Part shown: positions 1-8,352 of the stretch, one piece after another | Numbering within the stretch: the first letter of the stretch is position 1 | Layout: the number at the start of each line of letters is the position of its first letter | Position numbers and translations under genes: made by a program | The notes under the pieces: generated by a model | Databases searched by the model: none | What the model was told of the DNA's origin: nothing | What the model saw: only the letters and a program-made list of their open reading frames with translations | Source: Treponema sp. | GTDB taxonomy: Bacteria > Spirochaetota > Spirochaetia > Treponematales > Treponemataceae | Assembly (NCBI GenBank): GCA_016290335.1 | Contig: JAEETM010000106.1 | Span: forward strand, 1 to 10,143 | Length of the DNA: 10,143 nucleotides | Direction of reading: 5' to 3'

Positions 1-979
1 ACAAACTTGGAAGAGTTCTGTTTAATGAAAGATAAGTAAGTCCTACATCACAAAGACACTTGAGTTTTTTTTCCAGTTCTTTTTGCAAAGGTGATTTTTC
101 TATTGGAAGCTTCTGTAAAAACTCCAGTAAATCATCCAGATACATATTTTCAATTTCGGTAATAGTTTTACCACCAATTCTTGTATGCGCAGCTTCTTTA
201 CCAAGGCCGGTTCCTTCACAACGTTTGCATTCTTCTCTGGTACAACAGTTAATTTTTTTTGCCCAGGAAGACATTGAAGACGAGGAATGTCCCCAGGCGT
301 AAGTATCAATTATAAATTTTGCAAGGCCATCATAATGTTTACCTTGTCCATACATTAATTCGTCATAATCTTCTTCAGATAATTGTGCAAAGGTAATATC
401 CGTTGGTTTGTGAAAAGTTCGACGATAACGCTCGAAGACTCTCCACATATGACCGGTGTCACAAATATCGCTAAATAAAGAATCAATACGAATATTTTTA
501 TCCGGGAGCATTTTTTCTTCATCAAGTTTGTAGTAATAGCCTTTTCCCATACAGCGGGGACACATGCCTTTTGGAGAATTTTTCTGAAACATGGCTGCTT
601 CCAAAGGTTCATCAAGTTTATAACCTTCGTCCATCACTCCAAAGTTTGCAAAAAGTGATGATAACAATGCTTCGATTTGTGTACGTGTAGAAACTGTACT
701 TCGAGGATTACTCTGCCTGATAATCCGTTGCTCAACTGCAACTGTTGGGGACAGACCCCTTATATCATCAACAGAAATTTCACTTTCCACCATAAGCTGA
801 GTCCCGGAAAACATAAGGTATCGCTTACGGCCTTCTTCATAAAGAGTATCAAAAGCAAGGCTGGATTTTCCACTTCCCGAGACCCCGGTAATTACAGTTA
901 ATTTATTTTTTGGAATAGTAACATCAATATTCCGCAGATTGTGAATTCTTGCGCCTTTTATTTCTACGTTTTGGTTCAT
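1..979 (-). CDS. uvrA: UvrA-family excinuclease ATPase paralogue without UvrB-binding domain (3' end beyond window)
   Basis: The reading frame is open from ATG at 979 to the window edge, giving 326 residues of the N-terminal half of a UvrA-type ABC ATPase. Visible are the family opening ([13 protein letters not shown]), a Walker A loop GVSGSGKSS at about residues 33-41, the block [11 protein letters not shown]...NPRSTV, a CPRC cysteine pair at 140/143 and a CKRCEGTG pair at 251/254. The window stops just after [11 protein letters not shown], which in UvrA leads directly into the SGGE signature. In canonical UvrA about 110 residues of UvrB-binding domain, plus an extra zinc-finger cysteine pair, separate the NPRSTV block from the first CPxC..G motif seen here; in this protein they are absent. 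It therefore resembles the short UvrA2/DrrC-like class, linked in some bacteria to tolerance of DNA-binding drugs rather than to UvrABC repair; that role is inference. No Shine-Dalgarno is visible before the ATG. Confidence 0.93.
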   Translation of the reverse strand, partial: MNQNVEIKGARIHNLRNIDVTIPKNKLTVITGVSGSGKSSLAFDTLYEEGRKRYLMFSGTQLMVESEISVDDIRGLSPTVAVEQRIIRQSNPRSTVSTRTQIEALLSSLFANFGVMDEGYKLDEPLEAAMFQKNSPKGMCPRCMGKGYYYKLDEEKMLPDKNIRIDSLFSDICDTGHMWRVFERYRRTFHKPTDITFAQLSEEDYDELMYGQGKHYDGLAKFIIDTYAWGHSSSSMSSWAKKINCCTREECKRCEGTGLGKEAAHTRIGGKTITEIENMYLDDLLEFLQKLPIEKSPLQKELEKKLKCLCDVGLTYLSLNRTLPSL

Positions 980-985
980 TTATTT

Positions 986-1015
986 ATTTTAGCAAAGATT
1001 CAGAAAGACGTTCAA
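986..1015 (-). promoter_or_regulatory. Possible promoter for a leaderless uvrA-like transcript
   Basis: On the minus strand a TTGAAC (1015-1010) is followed after 18 bp by TAAAAT (991-986). The A of the uvrA ATG at 979 is the seventh base after this -10 box, exactly where transcription would be expected to begin. The gene lacks a visible Shine-Dalgarno, which agrees with a leaderless mRNA. The -35 overlaps the stop codon of the upstream flavin reductase gene. AT-rich DNA produces such matches by chance, so this is tentative. Confidence 0.35.
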
Positions 1016-1671
1016 TATTCATCGGACTGATTTACTTTCCTAAGTGCAGCTACAAAATCGCAACCTTTTTCTTTCACAGCTTCTGGATTTATTGGATAAT
1101 GGACATTATAAAGCACCCCTTTATCTCCGAACATATCCTCCAAATAATCCTTTTCTATATGGCCGCCTACGACTTCAAGGCAAATCATAACATGATCATC
1201 ACCGGGAACAATTTCTTTCTCCCATACATATTTGCACTCAAGGTTCATAAAACATTCAGCAACCATTGGCGCTTCTATCCACGAAGCTTTTTCCACGGTA
1301 AGCCCTGATGAAGTTATCTCATCCTTCTCGAACTGATTGTTCTGTATTGTCTTCATGCAGGCTTTATACAAATCAGAAGACATGAAATTCAGCACGGCCA
1401 CCTTCTTTTCATTCAGGCTTTGGTAAAGATGACCACTCTTATTCACACTGCATAGAATCACGTAATACCCGCCTCCATGATTCGCACTCGTAAATCCTGC
1501 CCAGGCCTGCATCGTTGCATTTGGCTGCCCGTTAGATTTATATGTTGTGACAAGAAACATCGGTGTCGGTATTCCCATAACAAATTCTTTCCAATCAAAC
1601 CCGAAGTTTTTTGAAAATTCTCCGTATGTTCCCTTCATAGATTCAGGCATTTCTTTGTATTGGTATTTCAT
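1012..1671 (-). CDS. Flavin reductase-like (FMN-binding split-barrel) protein
   Basis: The 219-residue protein has the layout of the flavin reductase-like domain family (DIM6/NTAB type). Its N-terminal part contains WKEFVMGIPTPMFLVTTYKSNG and then the FMN-site-like stretch NATMQAWAGFTSANHGGG; a later segment, APMVAECFMNLECKYV, resembles the second half of the barrel. Such proteins bind FMN and pass electrons from NAD(P)H or partner proteins; the substrate cannot be read from the sequence. No signal peptide or membrane segment is seen, so it is cytoplasmic. The frame is open further upstream to 1761, but ATG at 1671 has a strong GGAGG five bases before it and starts at the conserved part, so I chose it. 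It ends 32 bp before the uvrA-like gene. Family assignment is fairly sure, function is not. Confidence 0.88.
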   Translation of the reverse strand: MKYQYKEMPESMKGTYGEFSKNFGFDWKEFVMGIPTPMFLVTTYKSNGQPNATMQAWAGFTSANHGGGYYVILCSVNKSGHLYQSLNEKKVAVLNFMSSDLYKACMKTIQNNQFEKDEITSSGLTVEKASWIEAPMVAECFMNLECKYVWEKEIVPGDDHVMICLEVVGGHIEKDYLEDMFGDKGVLYNVHYPINPEAVKEKGCDFVAALRKVNQSDEY

Positions 1672-1790
1672 TTTTTCCTCCATCTTATTCTTTAAAACCA
1701 TACCCAAGCTTTTGCATCTAAATATCCTTATTCTAACAAAGATGGGCTGTAAGTTCCACAAGCTGATATACCATCAAAACTTCAAGTTTA

Positions 1791-1821
1791 CATTGGATAT
1801 CACAATTTGTGACATCCAATG
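1791..1821. repeat. 31-bp inverted repeat related to the ORF6N palindromes
   Basis: Two 15-base arms, cattggatatcacaa (1791-1805) and ttgtgacatccaatg (1807-1821), surround a single central t; 14 of 15 positions pair. The 17-base core tcacaatttgtgacatc (1799-1815) is identical to 4375-4391, inside the ORF6N gene. It lies in the 173-bp gap between the sigma factor stop (1845) and the flavin reductase start (1671). On the minus strand no T-run follows it, so it is unlikely to be an intrinsic terminator; a protein-binding site or a dispersed palindromic repeat fits better. I saw no strong promoter in the rest of this gap. Confidence 0.8.
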
Positions 1822-1844
1822 TGCATCATATTTCAGTCTTCCTA

Positions 1845-3530
1845 TCACACTTTCACAAACAACAAAGTCAAAAACTCACCTTCTTCTTTTGTTGCCGGAA
1901 CGAAAAGTTTCTTATCATTAAAGGCAAGCATTGTTGTAAGCCAGCCTAAATCTCCAAGAGCCTGATTTACAAAAACCGACTTCATGTACTTAAGTGGTTT
2001 AGGAATCTGTTTTTCGTAATAAGCATATAAATCCGCTTTGACTTGAAGAACAGCCTTTTCAACCTTACACTTGATTGCTTCAAAAAGCGGAGTAATTTCT
2101 TCCATCTGTTTTCTATTAAATACACAGAAGTTTGGAAGAACCTTTTCGCCCTCAATTTTTACAAAGCCTTTTTTTACAAGCAGAGCAAGAGTTTCTTTCT
2201 GATTATTATCCAAGCTGGAAATCGAATACGAAAAACTTTTTCCATCATAAGTTCCTAAGATTTCTTCAAGCATTTTTGATAAAGGAAGATTTTCGTGTTT
2301 GTATTTTTCCATCGCAATATCAATTATGTCAGACTCTCCAAAATTATAAAGCCCATACCACATGAACTCTCCGAACTTTTCAAAATATGCAGACATTGGT
2401 CCATTCATAGACCAGCCGCGGGTATCAAGACAGATTTTTGCATCATCATAGCGGGAACAATCAAAACCAAGTGTAAAATATTTTCCACCATCTGAATGAA
2501 TCGGGCGGTCAATTTCTTCATCCTTAAACGAATCAAATCCGGCGCACAAAAAATAAATCAAAATCCAGAGCAGCTTATTCATTGGAAGAGTGTTTCCATA
2601 AAATCCGCATGCTTTAATTTTTTCTTCTGCTTTCATCAGCTCAGAAACAATCACATCAGAAAGTTCTTTACGATATTTCAAATAAATTTCATAAACTCCC
2701 TGAACAGTCTTTTCGTTGGAGATTTCAAAATTTGTCTGATAGCCGTCTTTTGTTTCCAGAATAAATTCTTTTTCAACAAGCCAGTTTAAATCATCTTCGA
2801 GATATGGCTTTGGAATGCCAAGAAGAGAATTCAGCTGATTCAAAGTCTGCGGCTTTTCGTAGCACGAAAGACAGATATTCTGCTTTGCAAGGCTTGCGCT
2901 GATTTTATTTGTATCCATTTCTGCACGCGGCTGTCCATTGATTGCTACGTGAAGATGCTTTGGTCGATAAATAAATTCCTGTGAAGTTTCGTTTGATTTT
3001 TCCATAGTTTTAATTTCCTCTTTAAGTTTGATTCTTGTATCAAACAAATGCCACTTTACCGTGCTTACCGGAACATTAAGTTTTTCCGCAATTTCCTTTT
3101 GTGATTTTCCATCAATATAAAAAGAAATCAAAATCTCCCGCTGAAGATAATTCAGTTTCATAATTGTCTGACGCATGTAGGTTATCAGAGTTTTGTTTTC
3201 TTCATCTTCCATAAGCTTATCTATAAAAGACGGACTGTTATCAAAAATCTGAAGGACTGAATCATCCAGCGAAACAGAATTATTCTTAGGAGATTTTTTT
3301 GCACTCAAAAAGTTGCACCAGACATAATGAGCAATTTTCCATAAAAAGTTTTCCGGTTTCTGAACACTATTCCCCTTTTCTTCTTCCACCTGAACCGCAT
3401 ACAAAAACTGAACCCACACATTCTGAACCAGTTCCTGAGCCAGTTCGCTGCTGCCAGTTTTTCCTTTTGCCCAATTAAGAAGAACCAGAGAATAATTATC
3501 TACAAACTCTTTTGAAAACCTTTTATCCAT
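1845..3530 (-). CDS. ECF-like sigma-70 family RNA polymerase sigma factor with ~370-residue C-terminal extension
   Basis: The first ~175 of 561 residues look like an ECF-type sigma factor. Region 2 covers about residues 8-76 (SSELAQELVQNVWVQFLYAV, then PENFLWKIAHYVWCNFL). Region 4 covers about 120-172, with the helix-turn-helix QKEIAEKLNVPVSTVKWHL that would contact the -35 element. Usual ECF factors stop near there at 160-200 residues; this one continues to 561. The extension begins with YRPKHLHVAINGQP and has a possible winged-helix stretch at about 227-260 (LNQLNSLLGIPKPYLEDDL, then NWLVEKEFI). The rest is soluble, with no membrane segment and no domain I recognise. No anti-sigma gene is adjacent, so the extension may itself sense a signal or control activity; that is inference. 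The Shine-Dalgarno is weak (a GAG next to the ATG). Its target promoters cannot be read from this window. Confidence 0.85.
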   Translation of the reverse strand: MDKRFSKEFVDNYSLVLLNWAKGKTGSSELAQELVQNVWVQFLYAVQVEEEKGNSVQKPENFLWKIAHYVWCNFLSAKKSPKNNSVSLDDSVLQIFDNSPSFIDKLMEDEENKTLITYMRQTIMKLNYLQREILISFYIDGKSQKEIAEKLNVPVSTVKWHLFDTRIKLKEEIKTMEKSNETSQEFIYRPKHLHVAINGQPRAEMDTNKISASLAKQNICLSCYEKPQTLNQLNSLLGIPKPYLEDDLNWLVEKEFILETKDGYQTNFEISNEKTVQGVYEIYLKYRKELSDVIVSELMKAEEKIKACGFYGNTLPMNKLLWILIYFLCAGFDSFKDEEIDRPIHSDGGKYFTLGFDCSRYDDAKICLDTRGWSMNGPMSAYFEKFGEFMWYGLYNFGESDIIDIAMEKYKHENLPLSKMLEEILGTYDGKSFSYSISSLDNNQKETLALLVKKGFVKIEGEKVLPNFCVFNRKQMEEITPLFEAIKCKVEKAVLQVKADLYAYYEKQIPKPLKYMKSVFVNQALGDLGWLTTMLAFNDKKLFVPATKEEGEFLTLLFVKV

Positions 3531-3543
3531 CTCATTACACCCG

Positions 3544-3565
3544 AAAGATTCGTCGACTAATCTTT
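3544..3565. promoter_or_regulatory. 22-bp near-palindrome at the predicted start of sigma factor transcription
   Basis: aaagatt (3544-3550) and aatcttt (3559-3565) flank a gtcgac core, giving an inverted repeat with one mismatched pair. On the minus strand a TATAAT (3578-3573) stands seven bases upstream, so the palindrome would cover about +1 to +22 of the transcript, a common position for an operator. It lies 14 bp before the ATG. No convincing -35 box is visible 16-18 bp above the TATAAT. It could be an autoregulatory site or an mRNA hairpin; the binding factor is unknown. Confidence 0.5.
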
Positions 3566-3643
3566 TTGTTTAATTATATAGTAAGTTCAACAAAAAAAGG
3601 TTAGAAAAAAAATTATTTTTATGAAGTTGTTCAACATGATGTT

Positions 3644-4627
3644 TTATATATTTTTCAGAATATCAGGAATGAAAGAAGAATCCAATATTTCAAAGGCAAA
3701 GCATTTTTTCCCTAAATCCTTTAGACTTGCGCCAATATGATAAAGAAGTTTGTTATCAATTATCATAAATCGGTCGTGCATTTTTGTTGTATGATTTATA
3801 GTGATTGTCGGATATTGTGTATTGAAAGTCTGGATATCTTGCGAAGTAAGCTTAGTTTTTGGATCTGTATAGATGATGACGTTTACACTTTTTTTCTTTT
3901 TTGCAAGACGTTGGAGAACAGTCAAATCAACATAATTGTCAATAAGAATGATTTCTTTTTGTGCGGATTGGATAAAGCTTTCAAACTTTGCATAGGCGTC
4001 AAAAATCTGTCCCTGAAAGAAGATGCCTTGAGTATCGTTTACGTTGTACTTATCCATGAGGGTAAACAGCTGGTCTATACGCTTGTCTGATTCTTTTAAG
4101 TGAACGTCTGTTTCAAGTTGATGTTCTCGAATTGATTTAAGCTCAGCGAAGATTTGTGAATTATTTTGAACGAAATGACGCATTGAGACAAAGGCTTTCA
4201 TTATTTGAATGCTTACCTGTACAGCAGTCTCACTTTTTAATACAGAAGAAAGCATTGCACAGCCTTGTTCTGTGAAAGCAAAAGGTAATTTTCTTGTACC
4301 ACCTTCTTGTCCTGCAAACATATTGTTTCGTGAAGTCGCAAATTGCGACATCACGGAGTTTGTTTTTCGTGAAGTCACAATTTGTGACATCACTGTCTCT
4401 GTCTCACTTGAAGTCGCAATTTGCGACTTCAAGTAATCTATTTCTTCTCTTGTTAATTGGAACATAAACTCTTCCGGGAACCGTTCAATATTTCGTTTCA
4501 CCTGCTCGTTTAAACGACGAGTCTCCACCTCATAGAGTTCCGCAATATCACGGTCAATCATTACCTGAACACCGCGGATAACAAAGATTTTCTTTTCGAT
4601 TTGTAAAGTTGAGATTTTATTTTCCAT
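3644..4627 (-). CDS. ORF6N domain (RhuM/KilA-like) protein with C-terminal phospholipase-D-like domain
   Basis: The 327-residue protein starts with an ORF6N DNA-binding-type domain: IFVIRGVQVMIDRDIAELYEV, then NEQVKRNIERFPEEFMFQLT, and LPFAFTEQGCAMLSSVLKS followed by a helix at FVSMRHF. A helical linker (FAELKSIREHQLETDVHLKE) leads to a C-terminal domain with IILIDNYVD and MHDRFMIIDNKLLYHIGASLKDLGKK, the latter like a single phospholipase-D half-motif (HxR/K...D). Proteins of this architecture are common in gut bacteria and mobile DNA; their biochemical role is not established. ATG at 4627 is chosen because GAGG lies six bases upstream; an in-frame ATG at 4639 lacks this. Between the two halves of the ORF6N region the repeats SQIATS, SQIVTS and SQFATS occur every 13 residues, encoded by DNA palindromes (see repeat entry). 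It seems to be transcribed alone. Confidence 0.88.
   Translation of the reverse strand: MENKISTLQIEKKIFVIRGVQVMIDRDIAELYEVETRRLNEQVKRNIERFPEEFMFQLTREEIDYLKSQIATSSETETVMSQIVTSRKTNSVMSQFATSRNNMFAGQEGGTRKLPFAFTEQGCAMLSSVLKSETAVQVSIQIMKAFVSMRHFVQNNSQIFAELKSIREHQLETDVHLKESDKRIDQLFTLMDKYNVNDTQGIFFQGQIFDAYAKFESFIQSAQKEIILIDNYVDLTVLQRLAKKKKSVNVIIYTDPKTKLTSQDIQTFNTQYPTITINHTTKMHDRFMIIDNKLLYHIGASLKDLGKKCFAFEILDSSFIPDILKNI
4329..4434. repeat. Three tandem in-frame palindromes, 39-bp period, inside the ORF6N gene
   Basis: Palindromes start at 4329, 4368 and 4407, exactly 39 bp (13 codons) apart. The third is a perfect inverted repeat: 14-base arms at 4406-4419 and 4421-4434 around one central base. The first pairs at 12 of 13 arm positions and the second at 11 of 12. 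The shared core is gaagtcRcaaWttgYgacWtc. The units read through in frame and give SQ(I/F)(A/V)TS in the protein. A related copy stands outside genes at 1791-1821. In-frame palindromic elements are known from Rickettsia (RPE); a relationship is not implied. Confidence 0.9.
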
Positions 4628-4868
4628 ACCATACCTCATGAGTAATCAGTTTATTCAGCACCAGTCCAACATCAGGTCTGAATTATGGTAAAGAAAAATA
4701 AAAGTTAAGAAATGCACTCCATTGTCGGTTTTGAACGACAATCTTATATAACCGCACAGATTAAAACACTAATTACTCGTTGGATATTGCTTTCTGTGCA
4801 GCAGGCTTTACAATTTTAGTATAGAAGATTTTCGAAATCAAAACAACAGCTTCTGCTTCAACAATATC
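4628..4868. other. 241-bp intergenic region between GNAT gene and ORF6N gene
   Basis: Two things are visible. First, directly after the GNAT stop codon the same frame stays open for 31 more codons to a TAA at 4773 and reads like protein (DIVEAEAVVLISKIFYTKIV, then KPAAQKAISNE); it may be a gene remnant, but a run of this length is not rare by chance. Second, a 7-bp inverted repeat attgtcg/cgacaat (4721-4727 and 4736-4742) lies upstream of ORF6N, with no T-run on either side. A TATATAAG on the minus strand just beyond it may be a -10 box, without a good -35. Confidence 0.4.
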
Positions 4869-5252
4869 TTAATACGTTTCCATCTGTCCGCAAAGCATTG
4901 TGTTGAAACCGAATCTGTCATAAAACGGTTTGAGCCTTTCTTCAAAAATGACAGAGATTATATATATGTGTTTTTCTTTCAGGCTGGCAATCATCTTTTT
5001 CATTAAATCAGTGCCAATGCCTTTACCCTGATAATCCGGACATACAATCAAATCCTGAATATATGCATCGGTGACACCATTTGACACACTGTCCACAAAT
5101 CCAACAAGCTGGTCCCCATCATAAACGGCAATATGGAAAAAGGATGTCATCAAAGGATTGCCATACTCTTTTTCCATTCTGTTCCAGCCTACCGATTCGC
5201 GCAAATCAGCTATAGCTTTTGGTGAAATTGATTCATTGTATTTGTATATCAT
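4869..5252 (-). CDS. GNAT family N-acetyltransferase
   Basis: This 127-residue protein is a compact GNAT acetyltransferase. The acetyl-CoA-binding motif A is clear: IQDLIVCPDYQGKGIGTDLM at about residues 65-85, with the Q-G-K-G-I-G loop holding the pyrophosphate. Strand 4 before it (HIAVYDGDQLVGFVD) and the closing FYDRFGFNTMLC, typical of the last helix and strand, are also present. The length is at the short end of the family and the fold seems complete. The acceptor substrate is unknown; small amines or an antibiotic-like compound are possible. The ATG at 5252 is preceded by AGGAG with an eight-base spacer, placed within the last codons of the peptidase gene, whose TAA lies only five bases away. 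It is the last gene of the 8201-4869 group. Confidence 0.9.
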   Translation of the reverse strand: MIYKYNESISPKAIADLRESVGWNRMEKEYGNPLMTSFFHIAVYDGDQLVGFVDSVSNGVTDAYIQDLIVCPDYQGKGIGTDLMKKMIASLKEKHIYIISVIFEERLKPFYDRFGFNTMLCGQMETY

Positions 5253-5257
5253 AACTT

Positions 5258-7185
<1,928 letters not shown>

Positions 7186-7205
7186 TTATGCCTGCAGACC
7201 TCAAT

Positions 7206-8201
7206 CTAATACATTTCTTTCCGTATTTTTCTCATTCTCGCCCATACATTATCGCCATAGTTGCTGAGCATAACCGTTATCATTCCATTATTGGGATTAT
7301 ATTCAGAAATAGCGCTTACTCCATCATCTATTCCCTGCATGTACACGTAATCTTGTCCTTTTGGATTGTCGATAATCCACACTCCAAAACCATAATATCC
7401 TTCTTCCGGGTCTTTCCCGTCTCCGCTCTGCTTGGAAAACATTTGATTTACCGTTTTCTCTGAAAGAAGCTTATGCTCTAAAAGTCCTTTCCAAAACTTC
7501 ACAATGTCTTCTACTGTAACAAATGCACCTCCATCACCTGTACCTTTCGCACCGACAGAGAAAATATTGGTACGGTAATCGTCTGTATCAGGACAGTAGA
7601 TATAGCTGTTCGCACATTTCGCAGGCAGTTTGTCGAAGGAATAATATCCTGTATTGCTCATGGCGCATCTGTCAAAAACATTCTGCTTAAGATATACATC
7701 AAAATCCACACCCGAAATCTTTTCAATAATCATAGCCAGCAATACATACCCAGAATTGTTGTATTGAAACTTTTCTCCCCTGTCGTACATCATTGGCTTA
7801 TCAATAAACAACGGAAGCATATCCCGGTTATGCCTGATTCGATAATTGGGATAATCAGTCCACAACGCTTCATAATCATCCATAACTGATTCATCATAAT
7901 AATCTGGAACTCCTGAAGTGTGATTCAAAAGCTGTCTCACTGTAACGTCAGGATCGATTTGTTTCAGATCAAAATCCAGAATCGAGCCGATAGTATCTTC
8001 GAATCCCAGCTTCTCTGCTTCGATCAATTGCAGGATACCCACAGCAACAAAGGTCTTGCTCATTGATGCAGATGCAAATCTCGTATCAATCGTATTCGGG
8101 ATTTCATTTGCCAAGTCTGCAAATCCACCACTGTATTTTAGTAATACTTCTTTGTTTTTAATTATATATGCATTTCCTCTAAAATCTTTATCCATCACCA
8201 T
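7206..8201 (-). CDS. Serine beta-lactamase-family hydrolase (class C/penicillin-binding-protein fold)
   Basis: A 331-residue member of the beta-lactamase/AmpC/esterase-like superfamily. The nucleophile motif SxxK is at Ser46-Met-Ser-Lys49 (FASASMSKTF), the second motif YxN at Tyr147-Asn-Asn149 (FQYNNSGYVLLAMII), and VRQLLNHTSGVPDY (88-101) is typical of the family. The third motif, usually KTG or HxG, is not present in standard form; MQGIDDGVS (288-296) occupies its place. There is no signal peptide or membrane anchor, unusual for true penicillin-interacting enzymes, so a cytoplasmic esterase or D-aminopeptidase-like activity on an unknown substrate is more likely than antibiotic resistance. 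AAGGAG stands six bases before ATG 8201, which settles the start. It heads the group with the xylanase, peptidase and GNAT genes; the next gene starts 32 bp after its stop. A role beside the xylanase, such as removing ester groups from oligosaccharides, is speculation. Confidence 0.9.
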   Translation of the reverse strand: MVMDKDFRGNAYIIKNKEVLLKYSGGFADLANEIPNTIDTRFASASMSKTFVAVGILQLIEAEKLGFEDTIGSILDFDLKQIDPDVTVRQLLNHTSGVPDYYDESVMDDYEALWTDYPNYRIRHNRDMLPLFIDKPMMYDRGEKFQYNNSGYVLLAMIIEKISGVDFDVYLKQNVFDRCAMSNTGYYSFDKLPAKCANSYIYCPDTDDYRTNIFSVGAKGTGDGGAFVTVEDIVKFWKGLLEHKLLSEKTVNQMFSKQSGDGKDPEEGYYGFGVWIIDNPKGQDYVYMQGIDDGVSAISEYNPNNGMITVMLSNYGDNVWARMRKIRKEMY

Positions 8202-8216
8202 AGTAATCTCCTTTTG

Positions 8217-8348
8217 CAGTTCCCGCCCGCTTCGCGGTCGGTCGCGCTTTCCGCCATTCCGCTTTCGCTCCAGCCGCTTCCCTCGCTTCGCTCAGTCCAG
8301 TGGCCGTACGCAACCTTCGGTTGCTACAGTGGCTCCAATCGCTAACTG
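8217..8348. repeat. G+C-rich structured intergenic element
   Basis: This 132-bp block fills the gap between the Fic stop and the hydrolase ribosome binding site and is far richer in G+C than its surroundings. On the minus strand it is purine-rich with repeated GCGAAGCG-like words. It holds perfect short hairpins: gcaacc-ttc-ggttgc near 8310-8325 and ccgc-ttc-gcgg near 8227-8238. A direct repeat cagtggc flanks the first hairpin, and cagtt/aactg form short inverted ends. No T-run follows, so it is not a standard terminator. It codes for nothing and probably occurs elsewhere in the genome, which cannot be tested here. Confidence 0.65.
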
Positions 8349-8352
8349 ATTT

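Noticed and set aside
1672..1761. Thirty-residue N-terminal extension of the flavin reductase
   Set aside because: The extension is unlike the family, and GGAGG is placed exactly for the ATG at 1671.
1791..1821. Intrinsic terminator of the sigma factor gene
   Set aside because: Strong symmetry, but no run of T follows on the minus strand and the stem is AT-rich.
3600..3643. Terminator after the ORF6N gene
   Set aside because: A run of eight T is present on the minus strand, but the only stem before it is four base pairs (gttg/caac) and is too far away to be convincing.
4329..4434. CRISPR array
   Set aside because: The period is only 39 bp with palindromic 27-bp units inside an intact reading frame; there are no unique spacers of normal length and no cas genes.
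4773..4868. Stop-codon readthrough extension of the GNAT protein by 31 residues
   Set aside because: The GNAT fold is complete before the TAA, and an open run of this length occurs by chance often enough; kept only as a possible remnant in the intergenic entry.
8217..8348. Integron attC recombination site
   Set aside because: The ends read GTT...AAC on both strands, the reverse order of the attC consensus (AAC...GTT), and no other gap in the window has a similar structure.
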